DNA of 53,157 nucleotides from Flavobacterium sp. (lineage in GTDB: Bacteria > Bacteroidota > Bacteroidia > Flavobacteriales > Flavobacteriaceae): assembly GCA_017984035.1 (NCBI GenBank), contig JAGOAF010000004.1, positions 1 to 53,157 on the forward strand, in the 5' to 3' direction. Numbering within the stretch: position 1 is the first letter of the stretch; every line of letters starts with the position of its first letter. Positions 8,858-18,198 of the stretch are shown here, piece after piece. The notes under the pieces are model-generated. The model searched no databases. It had not been told where the DNA came from and saw only the letters and a list, made by a program, of their open reading frames with translations. The position numbers and the translations under genes were made by a program.

Positions 8858-10501
8858 TTATTTATTCTTCAAAAAATAGTGCAATAAAAAAGAAGTAGAG
8901 CTGTCGTGTTTATTCACTGTTTTTGAATCGATTTCGTCCAAGATTGAATTGGCCAGTTGTTTACCTAATTCCACTCCCCATTGATCAAAACTAAAAATAT
9001 TCCAAATTACACCTTGAACAAATATCTTATGTTCGTACATGGCGATTAATGCACCTAAAGATTTTGGAGTTAATTTTTGGATTAACAACGTGTTTGTCGG
9101 TTTGTTTCCTTCAAATACTTTAAATGGCAACAAAGCCGCCGCTTTTTCTGGAGACAAACCTTGTTTGTCAAATTCGGCTTGCACTTGCGCAGCTGTTTTA
9201 CCATGTAATAAAGCTTCTGTTTGAGCAAAAAAGTTAGACATCAATTTGTCATGGTGATTGTCATCACCATATAACGGTTGAACAAATCCAATAAAATCAG
9301 CCGGAATTACTTTTGTACCTTGGTGAATCAATTGAAAAAAGGCGTGTTGCGAATTGGTTCCTGGTTCGCCCCAAATGATGGTACCGGTTTGATAGTTCAC
9401 TGGTTTTCCATCTCGTCCTACACTTTTACCGTTACTTTCCATAGTGCCTTGTTGTAAATAAGGTGCTAGTTTTTGTAAATACTGAGTGTATGGAATTAAA
9501 GCTTCGCTTTCAGCACCAAAGAAGTTATTATACCAAACACTTAATAAGGCTAAAGTTACGGGTATGTTTTGGTCAAAATCTGTAGTTTTAAAATGCTCGT
9601 CCATTTCATTGGCACCGCCTAACAAGGCATTGTAGTTATCAAATCCAATGGCCAAGCTGATCGAAAGTCCTACAGCGCTCCATAAAGAAAAACGACCTCC
9701 AACCCAATCCCACATTGGAAAAACATTGTCTGGATTAATTCCAAACGCTGTTACTTTATCCAAATTAGTCGAAACGGCAACAAAGTGCTTGGCCACATCT
9801 TCTTGTTTGGCCGATTTCAAAAACCATTCTTTGATTGTTTCTGAATTGGTTAAGGTTTCCTGTGTTGTAAATGTTTTAGAAACAATAACAAACAAAGTTG
9901 TTTCCGGATTTATTTTCTTGATGATTTCATTCACATGATCTCCATCTACATTGGAAACAAAATGAACATTCAGATGATTTTTATAAAACTGTAACGCTTC
10001 TACCGCCATAGCAGGACCTAAATCAGAACCTCCAATACCTATATTAACGATATCTGTAAATGTTTTACCTGTATAGCCTTTTCGTTGTCCCGCAACTACT
10101 TCGTTTGTAAAAACCTTGATTTTATTTTTAACCGCATATACTTCCGGCATAACGTTTTGACCATCTACCTTAATTACCGCCGATTCTTTAGCGCGCAAAG
10201 CCGTATGTAATACTGCTCTGTTTTCGGTTTGATTGATCAGCTCACCTCCAAAATAGGATGCAATAGCTTCTTTTAGTCCTACCTGATTGGCTAATTCCAA
10301 AAGTAATGTTATTGTTTCTTGACTGATTCTGTTTTTAGAATAATCCAAAAGAAAATCATTCCATTTCAAATTGAATTTTTCAACTCGCGATGCATCGGCT
10401 TGAAATAATTCTTGCATAGTAATTGAGCTAATCGCATCATAATGTTGTTGCAACTTTGCCCAAGCTGCCGTTTGAGTAGGGTTTATTGTTTGTAAAGCCA
10501 T
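8858..10501 (-). CDS. pgi: glucose-6-phosphate isomerase
   Basis: At 547 residues the length is normal for the long bacterial/eukaryotic-type isomerase, which interconverts glucose-6-phosphate and fructose-6-phosphate. Signatures seen are [34 protein letters not shown], the family pattern [13 protein letters not shown], and the active-site region [19 protein letters not shown]. The C-terminal LANSILDEI segment is intact. TAGTTTTG on the minus strand (10544-10537) is a plausible -7 box with no good -33. It appears to be transcribed alone. Confidence 0.98.
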   Translation of the reverse strand: MALQTINPTQTAAWAKLQQHYDAISSITMQELFQADASRVEKFNLKWNDFLLDYSKNRISQETITLLLELANQVGLKEAIASYFGGELINQTENRAVLHTALRAKESAVIKVDGQNVMPEVYAVKNKIKVFTNEVVAGQRKGYTGKTFTDIVNIGIGGSDLGPAMAVEALQFYKNHLNVHFVSNVDGDHVNEIIKKINPETTLFVIVSKTFTTQETLTNSETIKEWFLKSAKQEDVAKHFVAVSTNLDKVTAFGINPDNVFPMWDWVGGRFSLWSAVGLSISLAIGFDNYNALLGGANEMDEHFKTTDFDQNIPVTLALLSVWYNNFFGAESEALIPYTQYLQKLAPYLQQGTMESNGKSVGRDGKPVNYQTGTIIWGEPGTNSQHAFFQLIHQGTKVIPADFIGFVQPLYGDDNHHDKLMSNFFAQTEALLHGKTAAQVQAEFDKQGLSPEKAAALLPFKVFEGNKPTNTLLIQKLTPKSLGALIAMYEHKIFVQGVIWNIFSFDQWGVELGKQLANSILDEIDSKTVNKHDSSTSFLLHYFLKNK

Positions 10502-10608
10502 TTGTAAATTGGTTTATTCTGTTTCTATTTTGGGTGCAAAACTACTGAAATTTGTTTGAATACCATTCGTACTCAAATCCTATCACAATTTTAAGTAAAA
10601 AAGTGTTT

Positions 10609-11832
10609 TTATAAGTTAGCAACGCTATCTAACTGTCTTTTTAAAGGTTCGATCTGTTGTAAAAACCGTTGTTTAGTGCCCCCTGTCATTGACTGTCCCG
10701 TAGGAAGTTTTAATCTGAGAGCATCTACTTGTACTCCGTTTTTCCAAAAACGGTAACAAACATGAGGGCCTGTAGCCAGACCGGTACTGCCAACTCTTCC
10801 AATAATTTGGCCTTGGGTTACATGCTGTCCTCTACGGACTAAAATTTTAGACATATGTAAGTACTGTGTGGAATAGGTTTCATTGTGTTTTACTTTTACA
10901 AAGTTGCCATTTCCAGCAGTGTATCCTGTTTGTTCTACAACACCTGCGGCTGTTGATGTAATTGGAGTACCATGAGGAGCAGCATAATCCGTTCCTTTGT
11001 GTGCTTTCCAAATTCCTTGAACCGGATGCAATCTATTCGAACTGTATCGCGAAGTGATTCGGCTAAATTTTATAGGGGTTTTTAAGAAAAAATTTTTCAA
11101 TGTTTTTCCTTCATCATCATAGTATTCTATTTTTCCTGATGAAGAAGTGGCATAAGGAAACGCATAAACAATTTTACCTTTATACTCAAAAAAAGCAGCT
11201 TCTAAACTATCTACACCATCATAAATAGAGTCATTAATGTATCTTTCTGTAAAAGTCAACGCAAAGCGATCCCCTTTTTTTAATTTAAAAAAGTCAATAG
11301 ACCAGGCATAAATTTTTGTTATTTTACTTGCTAAAGACCCTTCTACTTTTGCGCTTTCAAGAGTTTCAGATAAGGAACCCTTCAATACGCCCCCAATAGT
11401 TCTTCTTTTAATTATTATTGGCTTGGCTTTTTTGTATGCAACAACCGCAGTATCCCTAAGATCAACTACATAATAATTTACTGCATCTGGTTGGTAGATA
11501 AAAACTTGTAATTTGTTTTTTTTATGTTTGGAGCGAAGTAAAACATAGGGTTTATTTAAGCGAATTATTCGTACATCAAAAGAATCTTTTACTTTTTCTA
11601 TAATTTCATATACTTTTTTATCACCAATATTTTGTTTCTCTAAAATACTTCCAAAGGTGTCCCCATTTTGTATGGTGTCGTGTACGACATTAAATTGTGA
11701 ATATAGAAAGCCAAATTCACTCTTTTTAGTCTTTTTTTGTTCATGCAAATCTGTTGCGTTTTCTTGTTTTTGTGAACAAGAAAACGCCAAGACTATTACT
11801 AAAAGTAAAAGAGTAATTTTTTTGATTGGCAT
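10609..11832 (-). CDS. M23 family peptidoglycan endopeptidase, lipoprotein
   Basis: The 407 residues start with a lipoprotein-type signal (LLVIVLAFSC, Cys19). A degenerate LysM/OapA-like region and the catalytic LytM domain follow at about 280-385. Zinc-site motifs are visible: HKGTDYAAPHGTP (HxxxD) and QYLHMSKI, with GNGNFVKVKH between. VGSTGLATGPHVCYRFW, typical of M23 enzymes, closes the domain. Such enzymes cut peptide cross-links in peptidoglycan. The start is 3 bases after the tryptophan dioxygenase stop, so it is the last gene of a three-gene unit. Whether it is fully active or a divisome activator cannot be told, but the metal ligands are present. Confidence 0.92.
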   Translation of the reverse strand: MPIKKITLLLLVIVLAFSCSQKQENATDLHEQKKTKKSEFGFLYSQFNVVHDTIQNGDTFGSILEKQNIGDKKVYEIIEKVKDSFDVRIIRLNKPYVLLRSKHKKNKLQVFIYQPDAVNYYVVDLRDTAVVAYKKAKPIIIKRRTIGGVLKGSLSETLESAKVEGSLASKITKIYAWSIDFFKLKKGDRFALTFTERYINDSIYDGVDSLEAAFFEYKGKIVYAFPYATSSSGKIEYYDDEGKTLKNFFLKTPIKFSRITSRYSSNRLHPVQGIWKAHKGTDYAAPHGTPITSTAAGVVEQTGYTAGNGNFVKVKHNETYSTQYLHMSKILVRRGQHVTQGQIIGRVGSTGLATGPHVCYRFWKNGVQVDALRLKLPTGQSMTGGTKQRFLQQIEPLKRQLDSVANL

Positions 11833-11835
11833 AGA

Positions 11836-12774
11836 CTACAATTTTTCAGATTCACCCCAATTAGCTAATTCAACTGGCGACCATAATTCAGGAAAAAATA
11901 TTCTACGTTGGTATTTAGGATGCATGTATTTTTTCCACTCACTTCCTCCCGTTGCTTCTCCGTCGCCTAATCCACTGTGATCAATGTACTTAATAGCTAC
12001 ATTTAAATGTTGCATCACCCATTTAATGTTTATAGTATAATCCAAATGGCGCATTGCATCAATTAATTCCTGATTTTTTTGGTCCTCCAAAGGTAATTGT
12101 TGGAACTTTTGCCAAATGTTTATAGTGTTGTATTCTTCCATATGACTTAAGAAGACCTTTTTGTATTTTCTTTCAAATTCTTCTAAAAGGAAGGATTTTT
12201 TACCTGAAGTATAATCTTTTCCTGCTGCCTGCCAATACAAGTGTTCAAAGGCAAATTCATACGAAGTGGTTCTATCAATAGAAGCTCTAAAACGATAATC
12301 GATAAGATTAATCAAATCTGTAGTGCAAAATTCAATTAAACGGTATTGCGCACTTTGAAAACCACTTGCAGGGGTGAGTGTATTTCTAAATTTCATATAC
12401 TGTTCTACTTCCATTCCATTTTCCATGATTTCAAAAGAAGTAGTTAGCATTTCAAAATAACGACTAATCCGTTGCAATCTTTCTGTAAAAAAACGAGTCG
12501 TTATCTTCTCGGCATATGAAACTTGTTGGATTTCCCACAAAATCATTTTGAAAATTAATTCATTAACTTGGTGGTACATAATAAAAACCATTTCATCAGG
12601 AAGTGTGGTTCTTTGGGTTTGCAAACTCAACAAAGCATCCGTTTGAATATAATCCCAATACGTGATTGGCTTCGACCAAAGCAACCCTTCCAATTGGGTT
12701 TCGGTTTTTTGGTTTATTGCTTCAAACTTGGAATCAATTTGATTTAAAATAGTCTCTTTTGTCGTATTCGTCAT
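11836..12774 (-). CDS. tryptophan 2,3-dioxygenase family protein
   Basis: The 312-residue protein has the heme-dioxygenase hallmarks of the family. MYHQVNELIFKMILWEIQ corresponds to the distal heme pocket, FRNTLTPASGFQSAQYRLIE is the well-known substrate-binding stretch, and EATGGSEWKKYM is near the C-terminus. The enzyme opens the indole ring of tryptophan to N-formylkynurenine, the first kynurenine-pathway step. No kynureninase, kynurenine monooxygenase or formamidase is adjacent, so the pathway is not clustered here. ATG overlaps the DUF3108 stop by one base (TAATG), indicating translational coupling. Confidence 0.92.
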   Translation of the reverse strand: MTNTTKETILNQIDSKFEAINQKTETQLEGLLWSKPITYWDYIQTDALLSLQTQRTTLPDEMVFIMYHQVNELIFKMILWEIQQVSYAEKITTRFFTERLQRISRYFEMLTTSFEIMENGMEVEQYMKFRNTLTPASGFQSAQYRLIEFCTTDLINLIDYRFRASIDRTTSYEFAFEHLYWQAAGKDYTSGKKSFLLEEFERKYKKVFLSHMEEYNTINIWQKFQQLPLEDQKNQELIDAMRHLDYTINIKWVMQHLNVAIKYIDHSGLGDGEATGGSEWKKYMHPKYQRRIFFPELWSPVELANWGESEKL

Positions 12775-13544
12775 TATAATTTCACTTTGAATGCGTGTTT
12801 TAATCCTTTATAAGCCTCTAAATCTGCTTTTATTGCGCCTACAGCAAGACTGGCTTGTATGCGAATGGGAATTTTATTTTCGTCGTCTGAAATCCAAACT
12901 GTTACACTTTCTTGTTCTTTAAAAACCCTTCCTGATTGAACTATTGGCCTAAAAATCATAGTAGCAATAGTGCCAAATTTAGTTTTTATATCGTCCCGAC
13001 CAATAAATTTTAACTTAAACTTGGTCGTTTCATCATCAAAAAATAAATCAACAGCAACCGATTCACCTGGTTTAATTTTATCAATATTGGGAAAATTGCG
13101 TAAATAATAAAACGCTGATAAAATATCTTGTGTGTTTTTTGGAATCGAAAACGTTTTTTCGGTGTTGTGTTTGTAATCTTTAACCAAAATTTTATTGGTA
13201 GACCACATAAAAAATCCTTCTTGATTTTTAGTATACCCACCTTCGTTGATTTTGCGAAGAAATTGATTTGGCACAAAGGATTCTTTATCAATATAACTTT
13301 CATAGCGATCATCTACTTTAAAGAAAAGCCGAGATAGTCCGGTGGTATATCCTTTACCGATTAAATGAAACAACTTTTCTGAATTGATTGTAGCTTCTTT
13401 CACTTCTAGTGTAGCATAGCCCGCGTTGACAAATCCATAATGGATTCTAAATTTAAACCATTCGCCCACTCCAAAAGCAGTTTGTTGCTGTGCATTAACC
13501 AAAATAGAAAATAACAGGATAACGAATAATTGAAATTTTTTCAT
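12774..13544 (-). CDS. DUF3108 domain-containing exported protein
   Basis: The 256-residue protein begins with a signal peptide (MKKFQLFVILLFSILVNAQQ). It then shows the DUF3108 pattern: GEWFKFRIHYGFVNAGYATLEV, VDDRYESYID and a C-terminal VWISDDENKIPIRI. DUF3108 proteins are predicted periplasmic or outer-membrane-associated beta-rich proteins of unknown activity, with resemblance to lipid-binding barrels. This is the first gene of a unit with tryptophan dioxygenase and the M23 lipoprotein, and it is preceded by a good promoter. The unit mixes envelope and amino-acid functions, which does not clarify its role. Confidence 0.88.
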   Translation of the reverse strand: MKKFQLFVILLFSILVNAQQQTAFGVGEWFKFRIHYGFVNAGYATLEVKEATINSEKLFHLIGKGYTTGLSRLFFKVDDRYESYIDKESFVPNQFLRKINEGGYTKNQEGFFMWSTNKILVKDYKHNTEKTFSIPKNTQDILSAFYYLRNFPNIDKIKPGESVAVDLFFDDETTKFKLKFIGRDDIKTKFGTIATMIFRPIVQSGRVFKEQESVTVWISDDENKIPIRIQASLAVGAIKADLEAYKGLKHAFKVKL

Positions 13545-13589
13545 TGTGCGTTTTAAAGACTGTGTCGATACATTAGCCTTATTTTATCC

Positions 13590-13620
13590 CAAAGGTATTA
13601 AAACAAAAAAACCCAGTCAA
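13590..13620 (-). promoter_or_regulatory. promoter of the DUF3108 unit
   Basis: The minus strand carries TTG (13620-13618), a 20-base spacer, and TACCTTTG (13597-13590), a full match to TTG-N17-23-TAnnTTTG. It lies 45 bases before the DUF3108 ATG. The -33 TTG falls inside the neighbouring hairpin (13607-13637), so the two signals overlap. Confidence 0.6.
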
Positions 13621-13637
13621 GTAATGACTGGGTTTTT
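13607..13637. terminator. strong bidirectional hairpin/terminator
   Basis: A perfect 13-bp stem (AAAAACCCAGTCA / TGACTGGGTTTTT) with a 5-base loop has T runs on both sides. On the minus strand it is 315 bases downstream of the patatin gene; on the plus strand it directly precedes a leader-like segment. It could end the patatin transcript or attenuate a plus-strand transcript. Confidence 0.8.
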
Positions 13638-13951
13638 GTGCTATTAACTAACCAAAAAACTATAAATTATGAAATTTATATCAAAATTTGAAAGGAAACC
13701 ACCCCCTTCATTTTTGTATTACAAATTTAATGCATGTTTGATTATTTTTTGTGTTAAAAAATCACTTTAACAAAAGAATTGTCATTTATAAATTCGAAAA
13801 CACTTATTTTTTTACATAATAAAAAAATAAGTCGGTTTTTTAATGATTATTCTAATTTATTTGCTTGTTTCTCTGATGATAATTCTAATAAATAAGCAAA
13901 AAAAGACCTTTTTTTAACAAAAAAACAATGTGAAAAAGCACTATTTAGACT
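13638..13951. other. gene-poor AT-rich interval with a possible 33-codon leader frame
   Basis: This is the largest stretch without a convincing gene. Right after the hairpin comes CTATTAACTAACCAAAAAAC and then, on the plus strand, an ATG at 13669 opening a 33-codon frame that ends at 13770 (begins MKFISKFERKPPPSF, ends CVKKSL). It is too short and biased to call a gene. Positions 13790-13930 are almost only A and T. They contain two similar segments, GATTATTCTAATTTAT and GATAATTCTAATAAAT, and a TTGCTT/AAGCAA inverted pair. The block may be an untranslated region, a decayed gene start or a regulatory leader. I see no tRNA or known riboswitch. Confidence 0.4.
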
Positions 13952-16279
13952 CTAAAACCAAAATCCCACACTAAACCATGTGTATCCTTTAGTAAGTTCT
14001 GGCGACCACGAATATTTTACCTCAACAGGCCCAATTCTTGTTTCTAAACCATAACCTAAAGCATAGCCCGAGTATTTCGGTAACGAAATCCAGTCTTTTG
14101 ACAGGAACAGATTTTGTTCAAGATTAGCAAAATTTGCAGAAAAATTTAAGTGGTTCTTCTTTAAAAACACATAATCGATAGTTCCTGATGCTTTGATAAA
14201 ACTGTTGGCCGCAACGCTCAAAAAGTCATAACCAAAAAAAGATTTAAAATTATTAATACTATTATATCCATAACCCCCCAACACAAAATTAAAAAACGGA
14301 ATGCCATCATTGCCAATAGGCAGACCGGCATCTCCCTGAAATTTGAAAGTCAATGAATTTGATAATGAAAGCGCTTTAGAAAATTGTGCTTGTACCACTG
14401 AAAAGGGCTTAAAATCATTATGATAATCTGAAGCAAATAAATAGGTTTGAAAATCTGATATAAAAGACCAACCTCTTTTAGGAAAATATTTATTATCAAA
14501 AGAATCATATTTTACATATCCAAAACCACTCCAATAACTACTCTTGTCGATAATTGGATTTGCAATTGTTTTAGAAGAAATGTGTAGATACTTTAATTCG
14601 ACTCCCGCACCAAATAGAAATCGTTGTGCAATCCCCTTTTGTATGTATGCTCGAGTTGAAAGATCTAAATAATCTACATTAATTTGATTTGCACCTGTAT
14701 CTATAATTGATTTAGTTATTTCTTGTGTAATATTTCTATTAAACTGACTCAATTGGGATTTAAAACCATAACTAAAATTAAATCCATTGTCCACATAGTA
14801 ATCCAAATTATACCTAAAATTATCCCCCAAAATAATATCTAGCGAAGCTAGATCATTCTTAAATAAGGTGTTTTTATGTGTAAGGTTAACTAAAACTCCG
14901 CTTTTAAATAGTTCGTCGTAATGAAGGCCAAGTTTTAAATAGGTGTTAATAGGGTTTTCTGCTAATTGAAGTTGTAATTGTTCTCCTTGCTCTTGACTGT
15001 CAAAAGAGTAACTTATGGAATGGAAATTCTCAGTAGCACGTAACGTATTTATACCTGATTCTAAATGGGAATAGGTAATTGGAGTTTTGGGTTTAAACCC
15101 AAGTTTACCTAACACATAATCATCTGTAAATTTATTCAATTTACTAGTGCTGATTTGTGCCAGTTTTAGGCTGTCATTATAGACCGTCAATCTTGGTTTT
15201 TTATAGTAATTTTGGTCATTAGCAAGCACTTTGATTTTTTCATACACTGCAAAAGCAGCTTCTTCTCCTCTTTGAATGATTTCTCTACCTCTATCAAAAG
15301 AAAGCACCCCAAAATTTTTAATGTTTGGTGTAATATAAATATCGGTTCCTTTGATTTTATTTTTCATTTGTTCAATGGAATGTAAATTGGTGATTTGTAC
15401 CAATATTTTAGTTGCATTTTTGAGTTGAGTTTTGTCCCACAAACCGTCTTGAACATCAATTCCAATAATTACATCAGCACCTAAATTTTTAACTTCATCA
15501 ACAGGATAGTTATTAGCTACGCCTCCGTCGATTATTAATTGGCCATCGATTTCAATTGGCGTAAATAATGTTGGGAAAGCCGAACTTGCTAACATTGCCT
15601 GTGCTAAATTCCCTTTATTAAGCACTACCTGTTGACCGGTCTCAATATTAGTCCCTATACATAAAAAAGGAATAGGTAATTGGCTGAAATCTTTTACCTG
15701 TCGCACATGTCTTGTAAGTCGACTTAATAAATTAAAATTATACAAACCCTTAGAAAGTGCTTGAGGAATACCTACCCTAAAGTCGCTAAATGGAAGTGTG
15801 ATTGCATAGGATTCGTCATTTCTTTTTTCATAAAAACTCTTCGCGGAACGCGGAATATAATCGTTCAATAATTCGTCAAAATTGGTTCGATGGAAAATAG
15901 AATCAATTTGATTGGCATTATAACCCGCTGCATATAATCCTCCAACTATCGCACCCATACTGGTACCACCTATATAATCAATTTTTACTCCTGCCTCTTC
16001 AATTACTTTCAAAACACCAATATGAGCAAATCCTTTAGCACCACCGCCACTTAATACTAAGCCTATTTTGGGTCGTTTTTGTTCTTGGGCAAGAGTATTT
16101 TGGAAACTAAACAAGAATAGTATCGCAATTAGCAAGCCCCAGATGGAAGTGAAAAGCGCCGATAGTGGAAATACTATTTTTTCTTGAGAAAAAAGAGCGA
16201 CAGTAGTAGCTCCTTTTTTCTCTTTAGAAAAAAAGAATTTTGACAGCGGACTTTGAACGAAAAGCTGGGATAGGCTCAT
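13952..16279 (-). CDS. patatin-like phospholipase with C-terminal outer-membrane barrel
   Basis: The 775 residues contain a patatin hydrolase domain (about 70-290) with the oxyanion glycine-rich SGGGAKGFAHIG, the nucleophile GTSMGAIVGG (GxSxG) and the DGG of the Ser-Asp dyad (IIDGGVANNYPVD). POTRA-like and BamA/surface-antigen-type barrel segments follow, ending in WFSVGFWF. The architecture matches PlpD/FplA-type surface phospholipases. The N-terminus is odd: about 66 residues precede the domain, the signal-peptide-like helix is at 45-62, and the DNA for residues 16-35 is full of inverted repeats. A TTG at 16135 (codon 49) would give a compact signal peptide, so the true start is uncertain. 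It lies 5 bases after uvrC. Confidence 0.9.
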   Translation of the reverse strand: MSLSQLFVQSPLSKFFFSKEKKGATTVALFSQEKIVFPLSALFTSIWGLLIAILFLFSFQNTLAQEQKRPKIGLVLSGGGAKGFAHIGVLKVIEEAGVKIDYIGGTSMGAIVGGLYAAGYNANQIDSIFHRTNFDELLNDYIPRSAKSFYEKRNDESYAITLPFSDFRVGIPQALSKGLYNFNLLSRLTRHVRQVKDFSQLPIPFLCIGTNIETGQQVVLNKGNLAQAMLASSAFPTLFTPIEIDGQLIIDGGVANNYPVDEVKNLGADVIIGIDVQDGLWDKTQLKNATKILVQITNLHSIEQMKNKIKGTDIYITPNIKNFGVLSFDRGREIIQRGEEAAFAVYEKIKVLANDQNYYKKPRLTVYNDSLKLAQISTSKLNKFTDDYVLGKLGFKPKTPITYSHLESGINTLRATENFHSISYSFDSQEQGEQLQLQLAENPINTYLKLGLHYDELFKSGVLVNLTHKNTLFKNDLASLDIILGDNFRYNLDYYVDNGFNFSYGFKSQLSQFNRNITQEITKSIIDTGANQINVDYLDLSTRAYIQKGIAQRFLFGAGVELKYLHISSKTIANPIIDKSSYWSGFGYVKYDSFDNKYFPKRGWSFISDFQTYLFASDYHNDFKPFSVVQAQFSKALSLSNSLTFKFQGDAGLPIGNDGIPFFNFVLGGYGYNSINNFKSFFGYDFLSVAANSFIKASGTIDYVFLKKNHLNFSANFANLEQNLFLSKDWISLPKYSGYALGYGLETRIGPVEVKYSWSPELTKGYTWFSVGFWF
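16177..16234. repeat. nested inverted repeats at start of patatin frame / end of uvrC
   Basis: GAGAAAAAAGAGC (16186-16198) pairs with GCTCCTTTTTTCTC (16209-16222), with one bulged base and a 10-base loop. Outer TTTTTTCT and AGAAAAAAA segments extend the pairing. Read on the minus strand the stem ends in a T run like a terminator, about 60-100 bases after the uvrC stop, yet it lies inside the annotated patatin reading frame. Confidence 0.65.
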
Positions 16280-16284
16280 ACAAA

Positions 16285-18078
16285 TTAATTGGTAGTGTAA
16301 AAGTCGGTAATTTTTTTGGCTTTTGACAGCCCAACTACTTCAGAAATTTCTTTTTCGGTAGCCAATTTTAATCTTTTGACGCTTTTAAAGTGTTGAATCA
16401 AAGTGGTCATAGTCTTTTCGCCAATGCCTGGTATGGATTCTATTGAAGAATTCAGGGCGGCTTTGCTGCGTTTGTCTCTATGATGGGTAATCCCAAAACG
16501 GTGCGCCTCGTTTCGCAATTGCTGAATAACTTTTAAGGTTTCTGATTTTTTATCGAGGTAGAGCGGAATTGAATCACCAGGATAAAAGAGCTCTTCCAAT
16601 CGTTTAGCAATACCAATAATCGTAATTTTTCCGCGAAGACCTAAGTCGTCAATGCTTTTTAAAGCCGATGACAATTGTCCCTTTCCGCCATCAATAATAA
16701 TCAACTGCGGCAAAGGTTGGTTTTCGTCTAAAAGGCGTTTGTACCTGCGGTACACCACTTCTTCCATGGATGCAAAATCATTCGGCCCTTCGACTGTTTT
16801 GATATTGAAATGGCGGTAGTCTTTTTTGCTAGGTTTGCCGTCTTTGAAAACCACACAAGCCGAAACCGGATTGGTTCCTTGAATGTTGGAATTATCAAAA
16901 CATTCAATGTGACGAGGCTCCACTGGCAATCGTAAATCTTTTTGCATCTGCGCCATAATGCGGTTCACATGGCGATCAGGATCGACAATTTGCAATTGTT
17001 TTAACTGTTCGATGCGGTAGAACTTGGCGTTGCGTAGGGACAAGTCTAATATCTGCTTTTTGTCGCCCAATTGCGGTACAGTGATTTTTATGTTTTCACC
17101 CAAATCTACTTCAAAAGGGACAATGATTTCTTTAGACAATAACTGGAAGCGTTCCCGAAGTTCAATAATGGCTAATTCTAAAAGTTCTTCATCCGTTTCT
17201 TCCAATTTCTTTTTGATTTCCATGGTATGGGAACGAATAATGGATCCGTGGGAAATTTGCAAAAAGTTGACATAAGCTGCACTTTCGTCTGAGACAATCG
17301 AAAAAACGTCTATATTGGTAATTTTGGGATTGATAATGGTAGAACGCGATTGGTAATTTTCAAGGATTTCTATTTTCTCTTTGATTTTTTGCGCTTCTTC
17401 AAAACGCATTTCTTGAGCCAATTCTATCATCATTCGTTTGAAGTCTTTCATGCTCTCTTTGAAATTTCCTTTTAAAATTTCTCGGATTGCATTGACTTGC
17501 ATTTGGTATTCAGCAATAGTTTCATGACCTTCACAAGGCCCTTTACAATTGCCAATATGGTATTCTAAACACACTTTAAACTTGCCGCTTTCAATATTAT
17601 TAGCACTCAAATCGTAGTTACAAGTCCGCAACGGATACAATTCTTTGATCAAGTCTAAAATAGTATTTACCGTCTTGAAGCTGGTGTAAGGCCCAAAATA
17701 TTCAGAACCGTCTTTAACCATTCGACGAGTGGAAAAAATACGCGAAAAAGGTTCTTTTTTGATGCACAACCAAGGGTAACTTTTGTCGTCGCGCAACAAT
17801 ACATTATAACGCGGTTGTAAGGTTTTTATCAGGTTGTTCTCCAGCAAAAGTGCATCGGTTTCAGTAGGTACAACGATGTGTTTGATGGTTACAATTTTCT
17901 TGACTAAGACATTCGTTTTTGCCGTATCGTGAATTTTGTTGAAATAGGACGAAACCCTTTTTTTTAGATTTTTGGCTTTGCCCACATACAAAATCTTACC
18001 TTCCTTATCGTAGTATTGATAAACTCCTGGATTATCGGGTAAAGTTTGAATTTGCAATGCAATGCTGGGTGGCGTCAT
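16285..18078 (-). CDS. uvrC: excinuclease ABC subunit UvrC
   Basis: The 597-residue product starts MTPPSIALQIQTLPDNPGVY. A GIY-YIG nuclease domain comes first (GVYQYYDKEGKILYVGKAKN), then a Cys-containing region (CLEYHIGNCKGPC), a UVR motif near 200-240, the RNase-H-like endonuclease domain (HIECFDNSNIQGTNPVSACV, LIIIDGGKGQL) and C-terminal helix-hairpin-helix motifs (SIESIPGIGEKTM). It makes both incisions in nucleotide excision repair. I chose ATG 18078 over the upstream in-frame ATG at 18132 because homologues start here and the promoter boxes lie between the two. It is divergent from the cyclo-ligase gene. Confidence 0.97.
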   Translation of the reverse strand: MTPPSIALQIQTLPDNPGVYQYYDKEGKILYVGKAKNLKKRVSSYFNKIHDTAKTNVLVKKIVTIKHIVVPTETDALLLENNLIKTLQPRYNVLLRDDKSYPWLCIKKEPFSRIFSTRRMVKDGSEYFGPYTSFKTVNTILDLIKELYPLRTCNYDLSANNIESGKFKVCLEYHIGNCKGPCEGHETIAEYQMQVNAIREILKGNFKESMKDFKRMMIELAQEMRFEEAQKIKEKIEILENYQSRSTIINPKITNIDVFSIVSDESAAYVNFLQISHGSIIRSHTMEIKKKLEETDEELLELAIIELRERFQLLSKEIIVPFEVDLGENIKITVPQLGDKKQILDLSLRNAKFYRIEQLKQLQIVDPDRHVNRIMAQMQKDLRLPVEPRHIECFDNSNIQGTNPVSACVVFKDGKPSKKDYRHFNIKTVEGPNDFASMEEVVYRRYKRLLDENQPLPQLIIIDGGKGQLSSALKSIDDLGLRGKITIIGIAKRLEELFYPGDSIPLYLDKKSETLKVIQQLRNEAHRFGITHHRDKRSKAALNSSIESIPGIGEKTMTTLIQHFKSVKRLKLATEKEISEVVGLSKAKKITDFYTTN

Positions 18079-18101
18079 TATGTGTTGGCTCGAATTGTTT
18101 C

Positions 18102-18132
18102 CAAATTTACAAATAACATCTTTGCAAATCAA
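18102..18132 (-). promoter_or_regulatory. uvrC promoter
   Basis: The minus strand has TTG (18132-18130), 20 bases, TAAATTTG (18109-18102), a full flavobacterial consensus 23 bases before the chosen uvrC ATG. It fixes the start codon, since the longer reading frame would begin at or upstream of the promoter. Confidence 0.6.
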
Positions 18133-18198
18133 AATCAGCGGTTTTCTTTTTCAAGGCAAAAATTAATACTACTTTTAACTTCAATATTATTTATCACA

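Noticed and set aside
13669..13770. Small secreted peptide gene (33 codons)
   Set aside because: No known motif, no signal peptide, and an extremely AT-rich setting; recorded only as part of a leader-like interval.
16177..16234. tRNA-like cloverleaf
   Set aside because: The stems are A/T tracts without a T-loop, anticodon stem or conserved tRNA bases.
18046..18198. N-terminal extension of the cyclo-ligase
   Set aside because: It overlaps the uvrC start and promoter, and the family begins at MTKSELRIQYKSFRK.
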